Shown: positions 50,209-59,226, numbered from the stretch's first letter. The stretch is DNA of 64,000 nucleotides from Nostoc sp. JL33 (GCF_017114985.1 NZ_JABXKP010000082.1:27942-91941), one strand, 5' to 3'. Numbers and translations: made by a program. The notes: generated by a model not told the origin, from the letters alone.

Positions 50209-50490
50209 TCATGCATCTTTTTGAGGAATTTGACCTAAACGCCTACGGGCTTCCTGTTTAATAGCTTCAATATCTTTATACTGCCCAGCACCACTGTCAA
50301 TTCCTTCTTGCCAAAGACGGCGTAATTCATCAATATTTTGCAACTGCAACAGGCGTTTTTGTTTCCAGTCTTGTAGTGCTTCTCGGATAACTTCACTGCC
50401 ACTAGCATATTCACCAGATTCCACCGCATCACGCACAAAAGCAGCTATTTCTGGTGTAAGAGCAACACTAATTTTCTCAACGTTAGGCAT
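50209..50490 (-). CDS. parD: ParD-type ribbon-helix-helix antitoxin
   Basis: The 93-residue protein has the N-terminal ribbon strand KISVALTPEIAAFVRDAVES, GEYASGSEVIREALQDWKQK, and then a disordered, charged C-terminus that would embrace ParE. Autorepression of the operon is expected from the RHH domain. The pair is intact, unlike several other toxin-antitoxin loci in this window. Confidence 0.93.
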   Translation of the reverse strand: MPNVEKISVALTPEIAAFVRDAVESGEYASGSEVIREALQDWKQKRLLQLQNIDELRRLWQEGIDSGAGQYKDIEAIKQEARRRLGQIPQKDA

Positions 50491-50828
50491 GACTGGGCAT
50501 CCTTTTTACTCTAAAGTAGCAAAGATTCCTATTAAAAGTTAAGATTGCAATGTCTACGATGGTCACTGAGCTTTGTTGAAGTGTGGGCTACGCCGGAGCT
50601 ATTCTACCGTTTTCCCTGCTGTGGCGAGTTGTTAAAAAATTAATTCGTAATTAAAACATTGGCTTTGCGCGTCACCGATAGCGCAGCGTTAGCGAGTCAG
50701 ACGCTCCTGCGTCGCTAACGCTGCGCTATCGAGCGTCACAGCCTGTCGTAGACATCGCTTTTCTCTTATCAACACAAATGCGTAAGCGTAGCCCGTCGTA
50801 GCGATCGCTGTTGTCTAAAAAAATCCTT
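50491..50828. other. Spacer with long inverted repeat
   Basis: Contains a perfect 20-bp inverted repeat at 50676-50695 and 50712-50731 and further gcgtagcccgtcg short repeats near 50785. The parD promoter should be in 50491-50560. Confidence 0.6.
50676..50731. repeat. Perfect 20-bp inverted repeat
   Basis: cgatagcgcagcgttagcga and tcgctaacgctgcgctatcg flank a 16-nt loop and are themselves bordered by gcgtcac on both sides in direct orientation. It would form a stable hairpin at DNA or RNA level. There is no T tract, so it is more likely a repeat element than a terminator. Confidence 0.88.
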
Positions 50829-51215
50829 TTACCAGATAGTCTCGACAGAATACTGTGCAATTTTCTGGTCGATGGTCACAATTGGCAAATTCTCTACTTG
50901 ACTTTGGGCAATCAGAATCCGGTCAAACCGATCTCGGTGAATGTTTGGCAAAGTGGCAACCTGTAGAGTGTGTGTCATTTGAATATCTAGACTCTGGAAG
51001 CGGTTCAGTGCTAGTCGGTTTGGAATATATTCTTCTACAGGTTCAGGTAAAGTTAGCTTACCCGATTTAGTCTTGATGACAATCTCCCAGACACTTGCCA
51101 CGCTCAGAAATAAAAGATTACCTGAATCAGCAATTATACTGCGACTGGTGGAAGATAACTGAGGGTCATCTGTCACCCACCAAAGAAATGCATGGGTATC
51201 CAGTAAAACTCTCAT
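50829..51215 (-). CDS. vapC: VapC-type PIN-domain toxin
   Basis: The 128-residue protein starts MRVLLDTHAFLWWVTDD, the type II PIN signature with catalytic Asp6, and has SVASVWEIVIKTKSGKLTLP, RDRFDRILIAQSQVENLPIV and TIDQKIAQY completing the acidic site. It should be a ribonuclease toxin. The Phd/YefM-like antitoxin gene lies 2 bp upstream on the same strand. Confidence 0.93.
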   Translation of the reverse strand: MRVLLDTHAFLWWVTDDPQLSSTSRSIIADSGNLLFLSVASVWEIVIKTKSGKLTLPEPVEEYIPNRLALNRFQSLDIQMTHTLQVATLPNIHRDRFDRILIAQSQVENLPIVTIDQKIAQYSVETIW

Positions 51216-51217
51216 CG

Positions 51218-51463
51218 CTAAACTAGATTAGAACTGTCAAAATCATTTAGGATATCTTCTGGTAAAGGCTCGTTAAAATCTGGTGCAATGATAACTTTAC
51301 CTTTATCCAATCCTGGAATTCGAGGTGAGGCTGTATCTGTGACGACTAGGCGTGCAACTGGAATCCCTTTCTGTGCAATCACGACCTCTTCACCAAGTAA
51401 TACCTGACTCAGCAATTCAGAAAACTTGGCAGTTACTTCAGAAACATTGACGGTGATAGTCAT
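51218..51463 (-). CDS. Phd/YefM-type antitoxin partner of VapC
   Basis: The 81-residue protein begins MTITVNVSEVTAKFSELLSQ and contains LGEEVVIAQKGIPVARLVV, the Phd/YefM pattern, then a C-terminal toxin-binding tail (GKVIIAPDFNEPLPEDILND). A 64-bp part of this gene is repeated upstream at 51552-51616. Confidence 0.92.
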   Translation of the reverse strand: MTITVNVSEVTAKFSELLSQVLLGEEVVIAQKGIPVARLVVTDTASPRIPGLDKGKVIIAPDFNEPLPEDILNDFDSSNLV

Positions 51464-51551
51464 TTGCCCAAGTAATTGTTAATTCCTAATATTTCTTAGG
51501 ATAACACTGGCTATAATTGCATTTTTCAGTCTTGTGGCGATGACGTGATTA

Positions 51552-51616
51552 TTAAAATCTGGTGCAATAATAACTTTACCTTTATCCAATCCTGGAATTA
51601 GAGGTGAGGCGGTATT
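51552..51616 (-). pseudogene. Fragment of a duplicated antitoxin gene
   Basis: About 64 bp match 51273-51337 inside the antitoxin gene with three mismatches. On the minus strand they encode PLIPGLDKGKVIIAPDFN. It is probably the relic of a second toxin-antitoxin copy just upstream of the surviving one. Confidence 0.85.
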
Positions 51617-51771
51617 TTTGACACTCTGCGGTCTGTTCGCCCTTGGCGTCTCCCCTTGGGAGAAGACACGCAGATTCTTTAAGACTTGGCGTGATCCAGT
51701 TGGGGTACTTTACGATTGATCCATCTAGGAGCTAGAATTGTTACAATAATTTCAGATTAGATATTGAAACC

Positions 51772-54207
51772 TTGATCCAATCTGAAACCTTAGAACTATT
51801 AGAATGGCATCGCCTCTGCCAGCACCTTGCCACCTTTGCGGCAACTAAGCTGGGGGCTAGAGCTGCGCGTCATCTGAAAATACCCGATTCTCAGAGCCAA
51901 AGCGAACAGTTGTTAGAGCAAACCAAAGAAGTCTACCAACTGGAAACTCGCATGACCACAGGACTGTCATTTGAGGGAATTCAAGATATTGGCGATTCCT
52001 TAGAACGGGCAGAACGTAGCGGAGTTTTGACAGGAGATGAACTGTTAGCGATCGCCACCACCCTCGCTGGTGCCAGAAATTTGCGCCGTGTGATTGACAA
52101 TCAGGAAGATTTGCCGATACTGACTGATTTGGTTGCCGATTTGCGGACTTATCCAGAACTAGAGCAAGAAATTCACCGTTGTATTGATGAACGCGCTCAG
52201 GTAACTGATCGCGCCAGTCAAAAACTCGGAGAAATTCGCACAGACTTGCGGCGATTACGCAGCCAAATTACTCAAAAGCTGCAAAATATCTTACAGGCAA
52301 AATCTGGGGCAGTTCAAGAACAACTGATTACCCAACGGAGCGATCGCTTTGTCATCCCCGTAAAAGCACCCCAAAAAGATGCAATCCCTGGTATTGTTCA
52401 CGATACCTCTACTAGCGGTGCAACGCTGTACGTGGAACCGAATTCAGTAGTGCCTCTAGGCAACCAACTGCGACAGATCATCAGGAGAGAACAAGCCGAA
52501 GAGGAAACGGTTCGGCGCGTTTTAACAGAACTTGTAGCCGCAGTTAAACCAGATTTAGAGAGGTTGTTAGCGATCGCTACCACTTTGGATTTGGCAACCG
52601 CTAGATCACGATATAGTTACTGGCTAGGAGCGAATCCGCCGCGATTTATCCATCCTAAAGACAATGAAATCATTACCTTGCGGAACTTACGACATCCTCT
52701 GTTAGTGTGGCAACAACAGCACGAACAAGGGCAACCAGTAGTTCCTGTCAATTTATTAATAAGTCCGCAAATTCGGGTAGTGACAATTACCGGGCCAAAT
52801 ACTGGCGGTAAAACTGTAACCTTAAAAACTTTGGGGTTAGCAGCATTGATGGCGAAAGTCGGTTTATTTATCGCCGCCCGCGAACCAGTAGAAATACCTT
52901 GGTTTGATCAGGTGCTAGCAGATATTGGCGATGAACAATCCTTACAGCAAAGTTTATCCACATTCTCTGGACACATCCGCCGGATTAGTCGGATTTTAGA
53001 AGCTTTGGGGAGTGTGGGAGATGAGGGATCCAATGCCCCATACCCCACTCCCCACTCCCCACTCCCCACTCCCCACTCCCTAGTTTTACTCGATGAAGTC
53101 GGTGCAGGAACCGATCCAGTTGAAGGTAGCGCCTTAGCGATCGCCTTGTTGCAATATCTAGCCAACCATGCCCAGTTAACGATCGCCACGACTCACTTCG
53201 GGGAATTAAAAGCCCTGAAATACGAAGATGAGCGGTTTGAAAACGCCTCTGTAGAATTTGACGAAAGTACTCTCTCGCCTACTTACCGTCTGCTGTGGGG
53301 CATCCCCGGACGTTCTAACGCCTTAACTATTGCCCTGCGCTTGGGATTAAAACCAGAAGTGGTAGAACAGGCGAAAACTCAAGTGGGAGAAGCCACAGAT
53401 GAAGTTAACCAGGTGATTGCTGGGTTAGAAGCGCAACGCCGCCGCCAGGAAACCAAAGCTGCGGAAGCCCAAAGTTTGTTGCAGCAAGCGGAACGTTTAT
53501 ACAAAGAAGTATCCGCAAAAGCCGCAAGTTTGGAGGAAAGGGAAAGCAGTTTGCGGGCTTCACAGGAAGTAGCAGTCCAACAAGCGATCGCTCAGGCAAA
53601 AAGTGAAATTGCCCAAGTTATCCGCCGCTTGCAAAAAGGTACGCCCACAGCCCAAGAAGCCCAGCAAGCAACCAATGCTTTGAATCAAATTGGCCAGCAA
53701 TATCAGCCAGCAACGCCAGCAAAACCAAAAGCTGGATTTATGCCCAAAGTAGGCGATCGTGTCCGCGTTCCCAAACTCGGACAGATAGCAGATGTGATCA
53801 CCGCCCCTGATGAAGATGGGGAGTTAAGCGTTCGCTTTGGGCTAATGAAGATGACTGTGAAGTTGGAAGACGTAGAATCTTTAGATGGTCAAAAACCAGA
53901 ACCAGTTGTCAAACCCAAACCAGCCCCAGCAGTAGTAACGCCACCACCGCAAAGTGTCCCAGAAATTCGGACTTCCCAAAACACCATCGATTTGCGTGGT
54001 AAACGGGTGGCTGATGCCGAATACATTTTAGATAAAGCCATCTCCGAAGCTACAGGCCCACTCTGGATTATTCACGGGTACGGCACTGGTAAGCTGCGAC
54101 AAGGAGTTCACGCCTTTTTGCAACAGCATCCCAGGGTGAACAACTACGAACCAGCAGAACAAGCAGATGGCGGCAGTGGTGTTACCGTTGCTCACATAAA
54201 AAAATAA
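51772..54207 (+). CDS. mutS2: MutS2 family ATPase/Smr nuclease
   Basis: The start is the TTG at 51772, which gives the family N-terminus MIQSETLELLEWHRLCQHLA. The 811-residue protein has a clamp/lever region (about 60-300), Walker A ITGPNTGGKTVTLKTLGLAA (about 340-360), Walker B LVLLDEVGAGTDP (about 438-450), ATTHFGELK, a long coiled coil (about 545-630) and a C-terminal Smr domain with IDLRGKRVADAEYILDKAI (about 742-811). MutS2 acts on branched DNA and, in some species, on collided ribosomes. Directly before Walker B is a Pro/Thr/Ser/His insert encoded by a short tandem repeat (53033-53082). Confidence 0.96.
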   Translation: MIQSETLELLEWHRLCQHLATFAATKLGARAARHLKIPDSQSQSEQLLEQTKEVYQLETRMTTGLSFEGIQDIGDSLERAERSGVLTGDELLAIATTLAGARNLRRVIDNQEDLPILTDLVADLRTYPELEQEIHRCIDERAQVTDRASQKLGEIRTDLRRLRSQITQKLQNILQAKSGAVQEQLITQRSDRFVIPVKAPQKDAIPGIVHDTSTSGATLYVEPNSVVPLGNQLRQIIRREQAEEETVRRVLTELVAAVKPDLERLLAIATTLDLATARSRYSYWLGANPPRFIHPKDNEIITLRNLRHPLLVWQQQHEQGQPVVPVNLLISPQIRVVTITGPNTGGKTVTLKTLGLAALMAKVGLFIAAREPVEIPWFDQVLADIGDEQSLQQSLSTFSGHIRRISRILEALGSVGDEGSNAPYPTPHSPLPTPHSLVLLDEVGAGTDPVEGSALAIALLQYLANHAQLTIATTHFGELKALKYEDERFENASVEFDESTLSPTYRLLWGIPGRSNALTIALRLGLKPEVVEQAKTQVGEATDEVNQVIAGLEAQRRRQETKAAEAQSLLQQAERLYKEVSAKAASLEERESSLRASQEVAVQQAIAQAKSEIAQVIRRLQKGTPTAQEAQQATNALNQIGQQYQPATPAKPKAGFMPKVGDRVRVPKLGQIADVITAPDEDGELSVRFGLMKMTVKLEDVESLDGQKPEPVVKPKPAPAVVTPPPQSVPEIRTSQNTIDLRGKRVADAEYILDKAISEATGPLWIIHGYGTGKLRQGVHAFLQQHPRVNNYEPAEQADGGSGVTVAHIKK
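53033..53082. repeat. Short tandem repeat (actcccc) inside mutS2
   Basis: 7-bp actcccc units, with one variant, keep the mutS2 frame open and encode PTPHSPLPTPHS. The element is the complementary form of the ggggagt repeat in lysC. Confidence 0.85.
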
Positions 54208-54244
54208 AGTGGCAATTGCAATACACTCTGACCTCACTTCCATT

Positions 54245-54267
54245 CCTCTCTCCTTTTAGGAGAGAGG
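54245..54267. terminator. Hairpin between convergent mutS2 and modA-like genes
   Basis: cctctctccttttaggagagagg forms a 10-bp stem, 38 bp after the mutS2 stop. It resembles interspersed repeats of the same type, so terminator use is an inference. Confidence 0.5.
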
Positions 54268-54349
54268 CTTTCGAGGCGGTTTCTACTTCAGGGATTTCCA
54301 AGAAATAAATTATCCATCTTGTGGGGTGGGCAGGAAAGGCCACCTTTGG

Positions 54350-55270
54350 CTACGAGGAGACAAATGCTTGTTTTTTCTTCAGGATTAAAGCTACACCTAC
54401 AGCCAGGAAAATTCCACCCGCACCCTGATGTTCGGGAATAGAAGTAGAAGGTGGGGTAAATCCATACTTTGCCAAAATTTCTTGGCCTTTTTGTGACAGG
54501 ATATATTCAGCTAATTTTTCACCATCAGGATCGGCGTTTTTCAGTGTAGCCAATCCATAATTAGCTTTCGTTGCTAAATAGTTGGGTAATTCTACTATTT
54601 GTAGATTCTCACCACCTTCTGTTGTTTGGGCAGTCTTCCCGCTAGTGTAATAAGCTAAAAAGATATCTGCCTGCTTTGTTTCTTCTAAAAAGTAGACTAA
54701 ATTATTTTTGCCATTAGGAACTATAGGAGCATTAGGATTACCACCTACTAACTGCAAGGCTTTATCTTTCAAAATTTGAGAACTACCAGGTGTAACCTGA
54801 TCGGCCTTGTCAAATATCTGCCACGCATAGTTCCCAGATGGATCTGCCACAGGCGTCGAAGTTCCCAACTTGATTTCGGGTTTTAGCAAAAAGTCCAACA
54901 AATTATCTGATGTGATACCAAGTCCTGATCTGACAACAGCAGTCATGCGGTTGCTAGCGAAGTTTACTACAGGTTCACTTAAACCTTCTTGAAACAATCT
55001 CTGAGGGTTCTCAATATCTGCGCTGGCAAAAACATCTGCGGATTTTCCGGTTTCGGAGAATTCTTGCTCTATAAATTCTCGTGTTAAACCAGACGGGCCA
55101 AATCGCGTTTCTACTGGAATCTCATATTTCTCCTTAAAAGATTCAGCTACTTCTGTGAGGCTATCGCGCAAACTACCAGCGCCATATAGCTTAACTGCAA
55201 ATGCTTGAGTTGGCATCATCACACCGACAGCACAAGCTATCAGTGAAAAGGCAAAAAAATGCTTTTTCAT
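54350..55270 (-). CDS. ModA-like molybdate/tungstate-binding protein with PEP-CTERM-like tail
   Basis: The 306-residue protein has a Sec signal (LIACAVGVMMPTQAFA, cleavage near residue 25) and a class II periplasmic binding fold: KLYGAGSLRDSLTEVAESFK, VETRFGPSGLTREFIEQ, ADVFASADIENPQ, STPVADPSGNYAWQIF, ADIFLAYYTSGK. This is the ModA/wtpA type. The C-terminus is unusual: IPEHQGAGGIFLAVGVALIL KKKQ, that is, a PEP-like motif, a hydrophobic segment and a basic end, as in exosortase-sorted proteins. No permease or ATPase gene is adjacent. Confidence 0.85.
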   Translation of the reverse strand: MKKHFFAFSLIACAVGVMMPTQAFAVKLYGAGSLRDSLTEVAESFKEKYEIPVETRFGPSGLTREFIEQEFSETGKSADVFASADIENPQRLFQEGLSEPVVNFASNRMTAVVRSGLGITSDNLLDFLLKPEIKLGTSTPVADPSGNYAWQIFDKADQVTPGSSQILKDKALQLVGGNPNAPIVPNGKNNLVYFLEETKQADIFLAYYTSGKTAQTTEGGENLQIVELPNYLATKANYGLATLKNADPDGEKLAEYILSQKGQEILAKYGFTPPSTSIPEHQGAGGIFLAVGVALILKKKQAFVSS

Positions 55271-55988
55271 AGTTTTTATATTATTGCGTTGCGATTACTA
55301 CTGAGTGAATTATCTGTAACTCATGCTTAAGCATGGGTTTTGGTAAATGTCTAAACTATTACCTTTGCCCATCGATTTTATAAATCAGTTCTGATATGTG
55401 CGTGGTTTGCGGTTAGAGCCATACTACCAACCAAGTTGGATATAATCAAGTAGCCAACATCTTTAAATGCTGACTTGAGCAAATTTTCATGGAGGCATCA
55501 ATCGTCCTGATGTTGCCCAGCCTATGCTGAAATAACAGGCTGCACACAAGCGAAACTGGGGTGGGATGATGGAAAGCAGCAAGAAGCGGCTTTAGCAAAC
55601 AGGCAAAAGATTTGTATAGTAATTATGTATACATGAAGACCCAGTAATAAACATCAAGAAATTTCAAAATTTAAAACCGCAAACGAATTAGGAGGTATTG
55701 TACATAATTACTTAGCGATAATTAGCGGTTAACATTCAAAACAATAGTTTATTTATACTGTTGTACGGAGCTAGCAGCGAAAGTCGAGTAAACGTTAACT
55801 AGAATTGATAATTTTCTACTTTGTCAAAAATAAATTTTCATCTAGAGTAAGACAAAGATACCTGCTGTTTACCACATAAAAAAGCTAAATGAAGCCTCTG
55901 GCTCATAGCTATGGGAAACCAAGCTTGATTCTTAAGAGTCTGGTTTCAAAATGGGTAACAGCAACATCACCTATCAGCTTGATCACCT
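55271..55988. other. Divergent spacer with operator-like palindrome
   Basis: About 720 bp upstream of both the ModA-like gene (minus) and the DUF3038 gene (plus). A perfect 12-bp palindrome atgcttaagcat lies at 55323-55334, about 55 bp upstream of the ModA-like start, and could be an operator. Frames here (for example 55889-56089) overlap the DUF3038 start and are not supported. Confidence 0.45.
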
Positions 55989-56594
55989 ATGCTAAAAGTT
56001 ATGCACTCGGCCGCCAACTCAGCCACTCCAAATTCCCAGTGGGAGGATTTAATCAAGCTTCCAGCCCCAAACACAGTTCAATGGGATAATATCAAAACCC
56101 AATTAGACTTGGTGCTGTTGGCGCTAGAAACCTTAACTGGCATTGGTTCAGAGGCTATGCTTTCGGCGGCAACTGATCTGAATTTAGAGTCAAGAGTGCC
56201 AGACCGCGTAGCTTTATGGCGACTGCGCCAATCAAATCCCCTACGCAAAGGTCAAGGAGGGCGAAAAAAGCTAGATGTCGAAGAAGCGCGATCGCTTGTT
56301 CTGATCACTTGCTACCTAGCCAAACAGCACCAGGAATTGATTCGCCGCGCTGTCGGACTGTTGGAACAAATGGCAGAAAATAACCGGGAACCTCATCAGG
56401 CTGCTTTACTTGGAGATTATATTGATGCTTTTTGCAACACCTACCAAGAGCGGATGGAAGAGGACGAGCAAATCTCAACGGATTTACTAACCAACCTGGC
56501 ACTAAAACTGCTTGTAGATTTACTTTTTTATAGCGCTCCTGGTGGGCATCGCCGTCTCTGGCTAGCACTTATAGACCGTTCAACAAAATTTTAA
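55989..56594 (+). CDS. DUF3038 protein
   Basis: The 201-residue protein with WEDLIKLPAPNTVQWDNIKT, LDLVLLALETLTGIGSEAML, VALWRLRQSNPLRKGQGGRK and a C-terminal LLTNLALKLLVDLLFYS is recognisable as DUF3038, a cyanobacterial family of unknown function. The start at 55989 or the second Met (56001) is possible. It is followed by a DUF4335 gene 231 bp downstream, the usual neighbour. Confidence 0.85.
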   Translation: MLKVMHSAANSATPNSQWEDLIKLPAPNTVQWDNIKTQLDLVLLALETLTGIGSEAMLSAATDLNLESRVPDRVALWRLRQSNPLRKGQGGRKKLDVEEARSLVLITCYLAKQHQELIRRAVGLLEQMAENNREPHQAALLGDYIDAFCNTYQERMEEDEQISTDLLTNLALKLLVDLLFYSAPGGHRRLWLALIDRSTKF

Positions 56595-56825
56595 ATTAAA
56601 GAATTGAAATTCCTCAAGCAAAATTCACTCAAATTAAGTTTGCTAGGTCAGGAAACTCTTTTGATAGTCGTTAGCTCTTGGGCGATACACTATCAGCACT
56701 GCTTCCTCCTTGCACACCAGTTTGGATAACGGAAGGAACCTGACAAAATTCTGAGTGGAGGAATCCGCCGTTCCAACTTTTCTTTTTTTGCAAAATCCCC
56801 AATAGTCTTCCTCGCAGTTCCTGCC

Positions 56826-58457
56826 ATGCCTCTATCAAATTCTGTCATTCGTTGCTACACACCCCCGACTTGCACGCTAGAAGTATTCGCGCAAAGCTCA
56901 CCTCTGTCTCGTTGGATGGGGAAAACTGTTCTCAAGCACCTAAGCTTTGAGCTACGTTTTGATGATCCGCGACTACCAGAAGAAAACAGAGTTCCAATTC
57001 GGGGCGATCGCGAACAACTCGAAGCCTTATCCGATGCCGTCACCAGCTACGTACAACAATTTCTCCAACAGCCTCCAGAAAGCTTTTGGGCCACTTTCTC
57101 CAGTAACCAGGAGTCAAGCACAGCATTGGATGAACCGGGATTAAAGTCCTCAACAAAAATATTAAATTCCTTTAGTACCCAGATTCCTGGGGCAAATATC
57201 CACTTAGAACCAAACAGCTATTTAACTCACAACTTATTTCTCGGTTCTCTCGCCAACCACGCATCTGGCCCCGTAATTCAACTCACTCTGCTGCAACTAT
57301 TTGATTTGGCAAGTGCTTTAGATGAATATTCGACTGATGTCATCGCACTTCCAACTCTTAACAGTACTTCGAGTCTCAGATTCCCTACTTGGGCGCCTGT
57401 TGCCGCAGTATTAGTATTAGGTGTAGGTTTATTACCAGTTACCTGGCAATATGCCAACAACATCAGGGAAAAGCAACAGCAGACAGCCAAAACAGCAGAT
57501 CCAGCAGCCGTAAAGACTGCTTTAGAACCTTCACCTTCACTAAACTTCCCTACGCCTGAACCCGGACTCACCACTCCATCAGATAATTTGCTTGGTTCGA
57601 CCCCTCCACTTCCCACATCCACTTTGCCCCAAGCACCTCTAGTAGTCCCTAGTTCCAGTTTCTCTACACCGCCAGCTGTACTTCCAAATAATGCACTGAC
57701 AATACCTCCGGGGACGACTTCAACCCTTCGCACCAATGGAGCGATGCCTTCGGCGAGCTTCGCTAACGCACCATCCAGCAAAATCCCAGGCCAGGAAATT
57801 GCCATATTACCAAATCTGGCACAGAACCCTACAGCGTCAAGTCCCCAAACTGCTACTCTGCCTCTGCGGCGGAATTTACCACCGAGACTATCTTCTACCA
57901 CAGGCAGCTTACCAACTAATATCTCACCAGTCCCCCCGTCTCTTGACACCATACCCAATAATAGTGGTGGCAATACTCTTACCGAACCCTCCACACTAAA
58001 CTCACAACAGCAGCTAGAGGAAAGAATCAATTCCTTGGAGACACCTTCTCCTGGAGAGAAACCTACTTCAAAACTTCCCTCCTCTAGAACTGCGGATAAT
58101 AATCCCTTTATCGATCAATTAGGGAACGGACGCAAAACCCCCACATCCACACAAGTGGCAACTAACAGCACATTATTTGATACACCTCAAGTAGCAGAAG
58201 CTAGAGAATATTTAATAAAGCGTTGGCAACCACCGACTGGACTAGCACAAACATTAGAGTACAGTTTGATAGTCAGTGTTGACGGTACAGTTGAACGAAT
58301 TTTTCCCCTTAATAAGGCAGCAAGAGAATTTGTCGATAGCGCTGGGATGCCTGAACTTGGTAAACCTTTTGTTTCTGCCAATCCACGCGGACAAAATGTC
58401 AAAATTCGAGTTGTTCTCAGTCCTGATGGCAAGGTACAGACTTTTTCAGATGAATAA
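56826..58457 (+). CDS. DUF4335 membrane protein with proline-rich linker
   Basis: The 543-residue protein starts MPLSNSVIRCYTPPTCTLEV and has the DUF4335 domain (about 1-185), a membrane segment (about 181-202; FPTWAPVAAVLVLGVGLLPV), a long Pro/Thr/Ser linker (about 215-455), and a C-terminal region with LIVSVDGTVERIFPLNKAA that may form a small periplasmic domain. The linker includes GAMPSASFANA, a translated copy of a genomic short repeat (about 57739-57771). DUF4335 and DUF3038 genes co-occur in cyanobacteria; function unknown. The 250-codon antisense frame (57278-58030) is a mirror of the linker. Confidence 0.87.
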   Translation: MPLSNSVIRCYTPPTCTLEVFAQSSPLSRWMGKTVLKHLSFELRFDDPRLPEENRVPIRGDREQLEALSDAVTSYVQQFLQQPPESFWATFSSNQESSTALDEPGLKSSTKILNSFSTQIPGANIHLEPNSYLTHNLFLGSLANHASGPVIQLTLLQLFDLASALDEYSTDVIALPTLNSTSSLRFPTWAPVAAVLVLGVGLLPVTWQYANNIREKQQQTAKTADPAAVKTALEPSPSLNFPTPEPGLTTPSDNLLGSTPPLPTSTLPQAPLVVPSSSFSTPPAVLPNNALTIPPGTTSTLRTNGAMPSASFANAPSSKIPGQEIAILPNLAQNPTASSPQTATLPLRRNLPPRLSSTTGSLPTNISPVPPSLDTIPNNSGGNTLTEPSTLNSQQQLEERINSLETPSPGEKPTSKLPSSRTADNNPFIDQLGNGRKTPTSTQVATNSTLFDTPQVAEAREYLIKRWQPPTGLAQTLEYSLIVSVDGTVERIFPLNKAAREFVDSAGMPELGKPFVSANPRGQNVKIRVVLSPDGKVQTFSDE

Positions 58458-58486
58458 GTAAATTAATCTGTTTAATGCCACTTGTA

Positions 58487-58513
58487 AAACTGGTACAAAC
58501 CTTGTACCAGTTT
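58487..58513 (+). terminator. Intrinsic terminator-like hairpin
   Basis: Perfect 12-bp stem aaactggtacaa/ttgtaccagttt with a 3-nt loop, 30 bp after the DUF4335 stop, followed by a T-rich ctgttta. Confidence 0.7.
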
Positions 58514-58794
58514 CTGTTTATGCCAATTGCTCTTAAGCTTGCCTTTTAGAGTCCAGTTACCAAACTGGTCTTACTATTGATACCAGTAAACCTACCAATC
58601 AATACAATCACTATTAACACCAATTCTCCAAAATTAAATTATAGATACAAGTCTAGAAAACCAGATGAAATCTGACGCTCTTAATTACGAATTACCTTAA
58701 CGTCACAAAGAGCGAGTCAGACACTTTGCGAACGCTATCGAGCCTGATTACGAATTACGAATTGGTATAAATCACTCATATCAAAGTAGGAAAT
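58514..58794. other. Spacer with attacgaatta repeats
   Basis: Contains ttacgaattacgaattggta (58747-58766) and a short interspersed repeat block (gagcgagtcagacactttgc, 58709-58728). No gene seen; promoter of the small membrane protein gene expected near the right end. Confidence 0.5.
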
Positions 58795-59079
58795 ATGCAA
58801 ACAATTGGTACTCAAAAAGACAGTCCAGCTTGGGTTATTCAAACTTGGGCAGCTTTTGTGATTTCTATTTCTATGACCACCTTCGGCGTTGTAAACTTAC
58901 CTGTGGATGGCTGGGTGAAAGGCTTTATGGGTATGGGTTTGGCTTTTTCTATTGGCTCAACTTTTACTTTGGCAAAAACTACTAGAGACTTGCATGAAAC
59001 TAGAAGATTAACTGCTAGGTTAGACGAGGCGAAAGTAGAAAAATTGCTTTCACAGCACGATCCTCTAAATTTCAAATGA
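58795..59079 (+). CDS. YiaA/YiaB-type two-helix membrane protein
   Basis: The 94-residue protein has two membrane helices (about 15-35; 43-63) separated by NLPVDGWVKGFM, then a charged tail TRDLHETRRLTARLDEAKVE. This is the YiaAB domain, a small inner-membrane family of unknown function. It is followed by a terminator and the convergent ferredoxin operon. Confidence 0.88.
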   Translation: MQTIGTQKDSPAWVIQTWAAFVISISMTTFGVVNLPVDGWVKGFMGMGLAFSIGSTFTLAKTTRDLHETRRLTARLDEAKVEKLLSQHDPLNFK

Positions 59080-59226
59080 AGGCAGCCATAACAATTTTAG
59101 ATTTTGGATTGCCAATTTTGGATTAATCGGACTTAAACAAAAATCCCTTTCAGCAATATTAAACAATACTAGCTTTTACCATTTGATGTGATTTACACAT
59201 CAGAAATTAACTAGTATGACGAAAAA

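Noticed and set aside
55486..55640. Possible riboswitch upstream of the DUF3038 or ModA-like gene
   Set aside because: Some short complementary segments are present, but I could not match a molybdenum-cofactor or cobalamin riboswitch core.
57278..58030. 250-codon minus-strand frame
   Set aside because: It mirrors the Pro/Thr/Ser-rich linker of the DUF4335 gene and reads as Gly/Val/Ser-rich low complexity; no family features.
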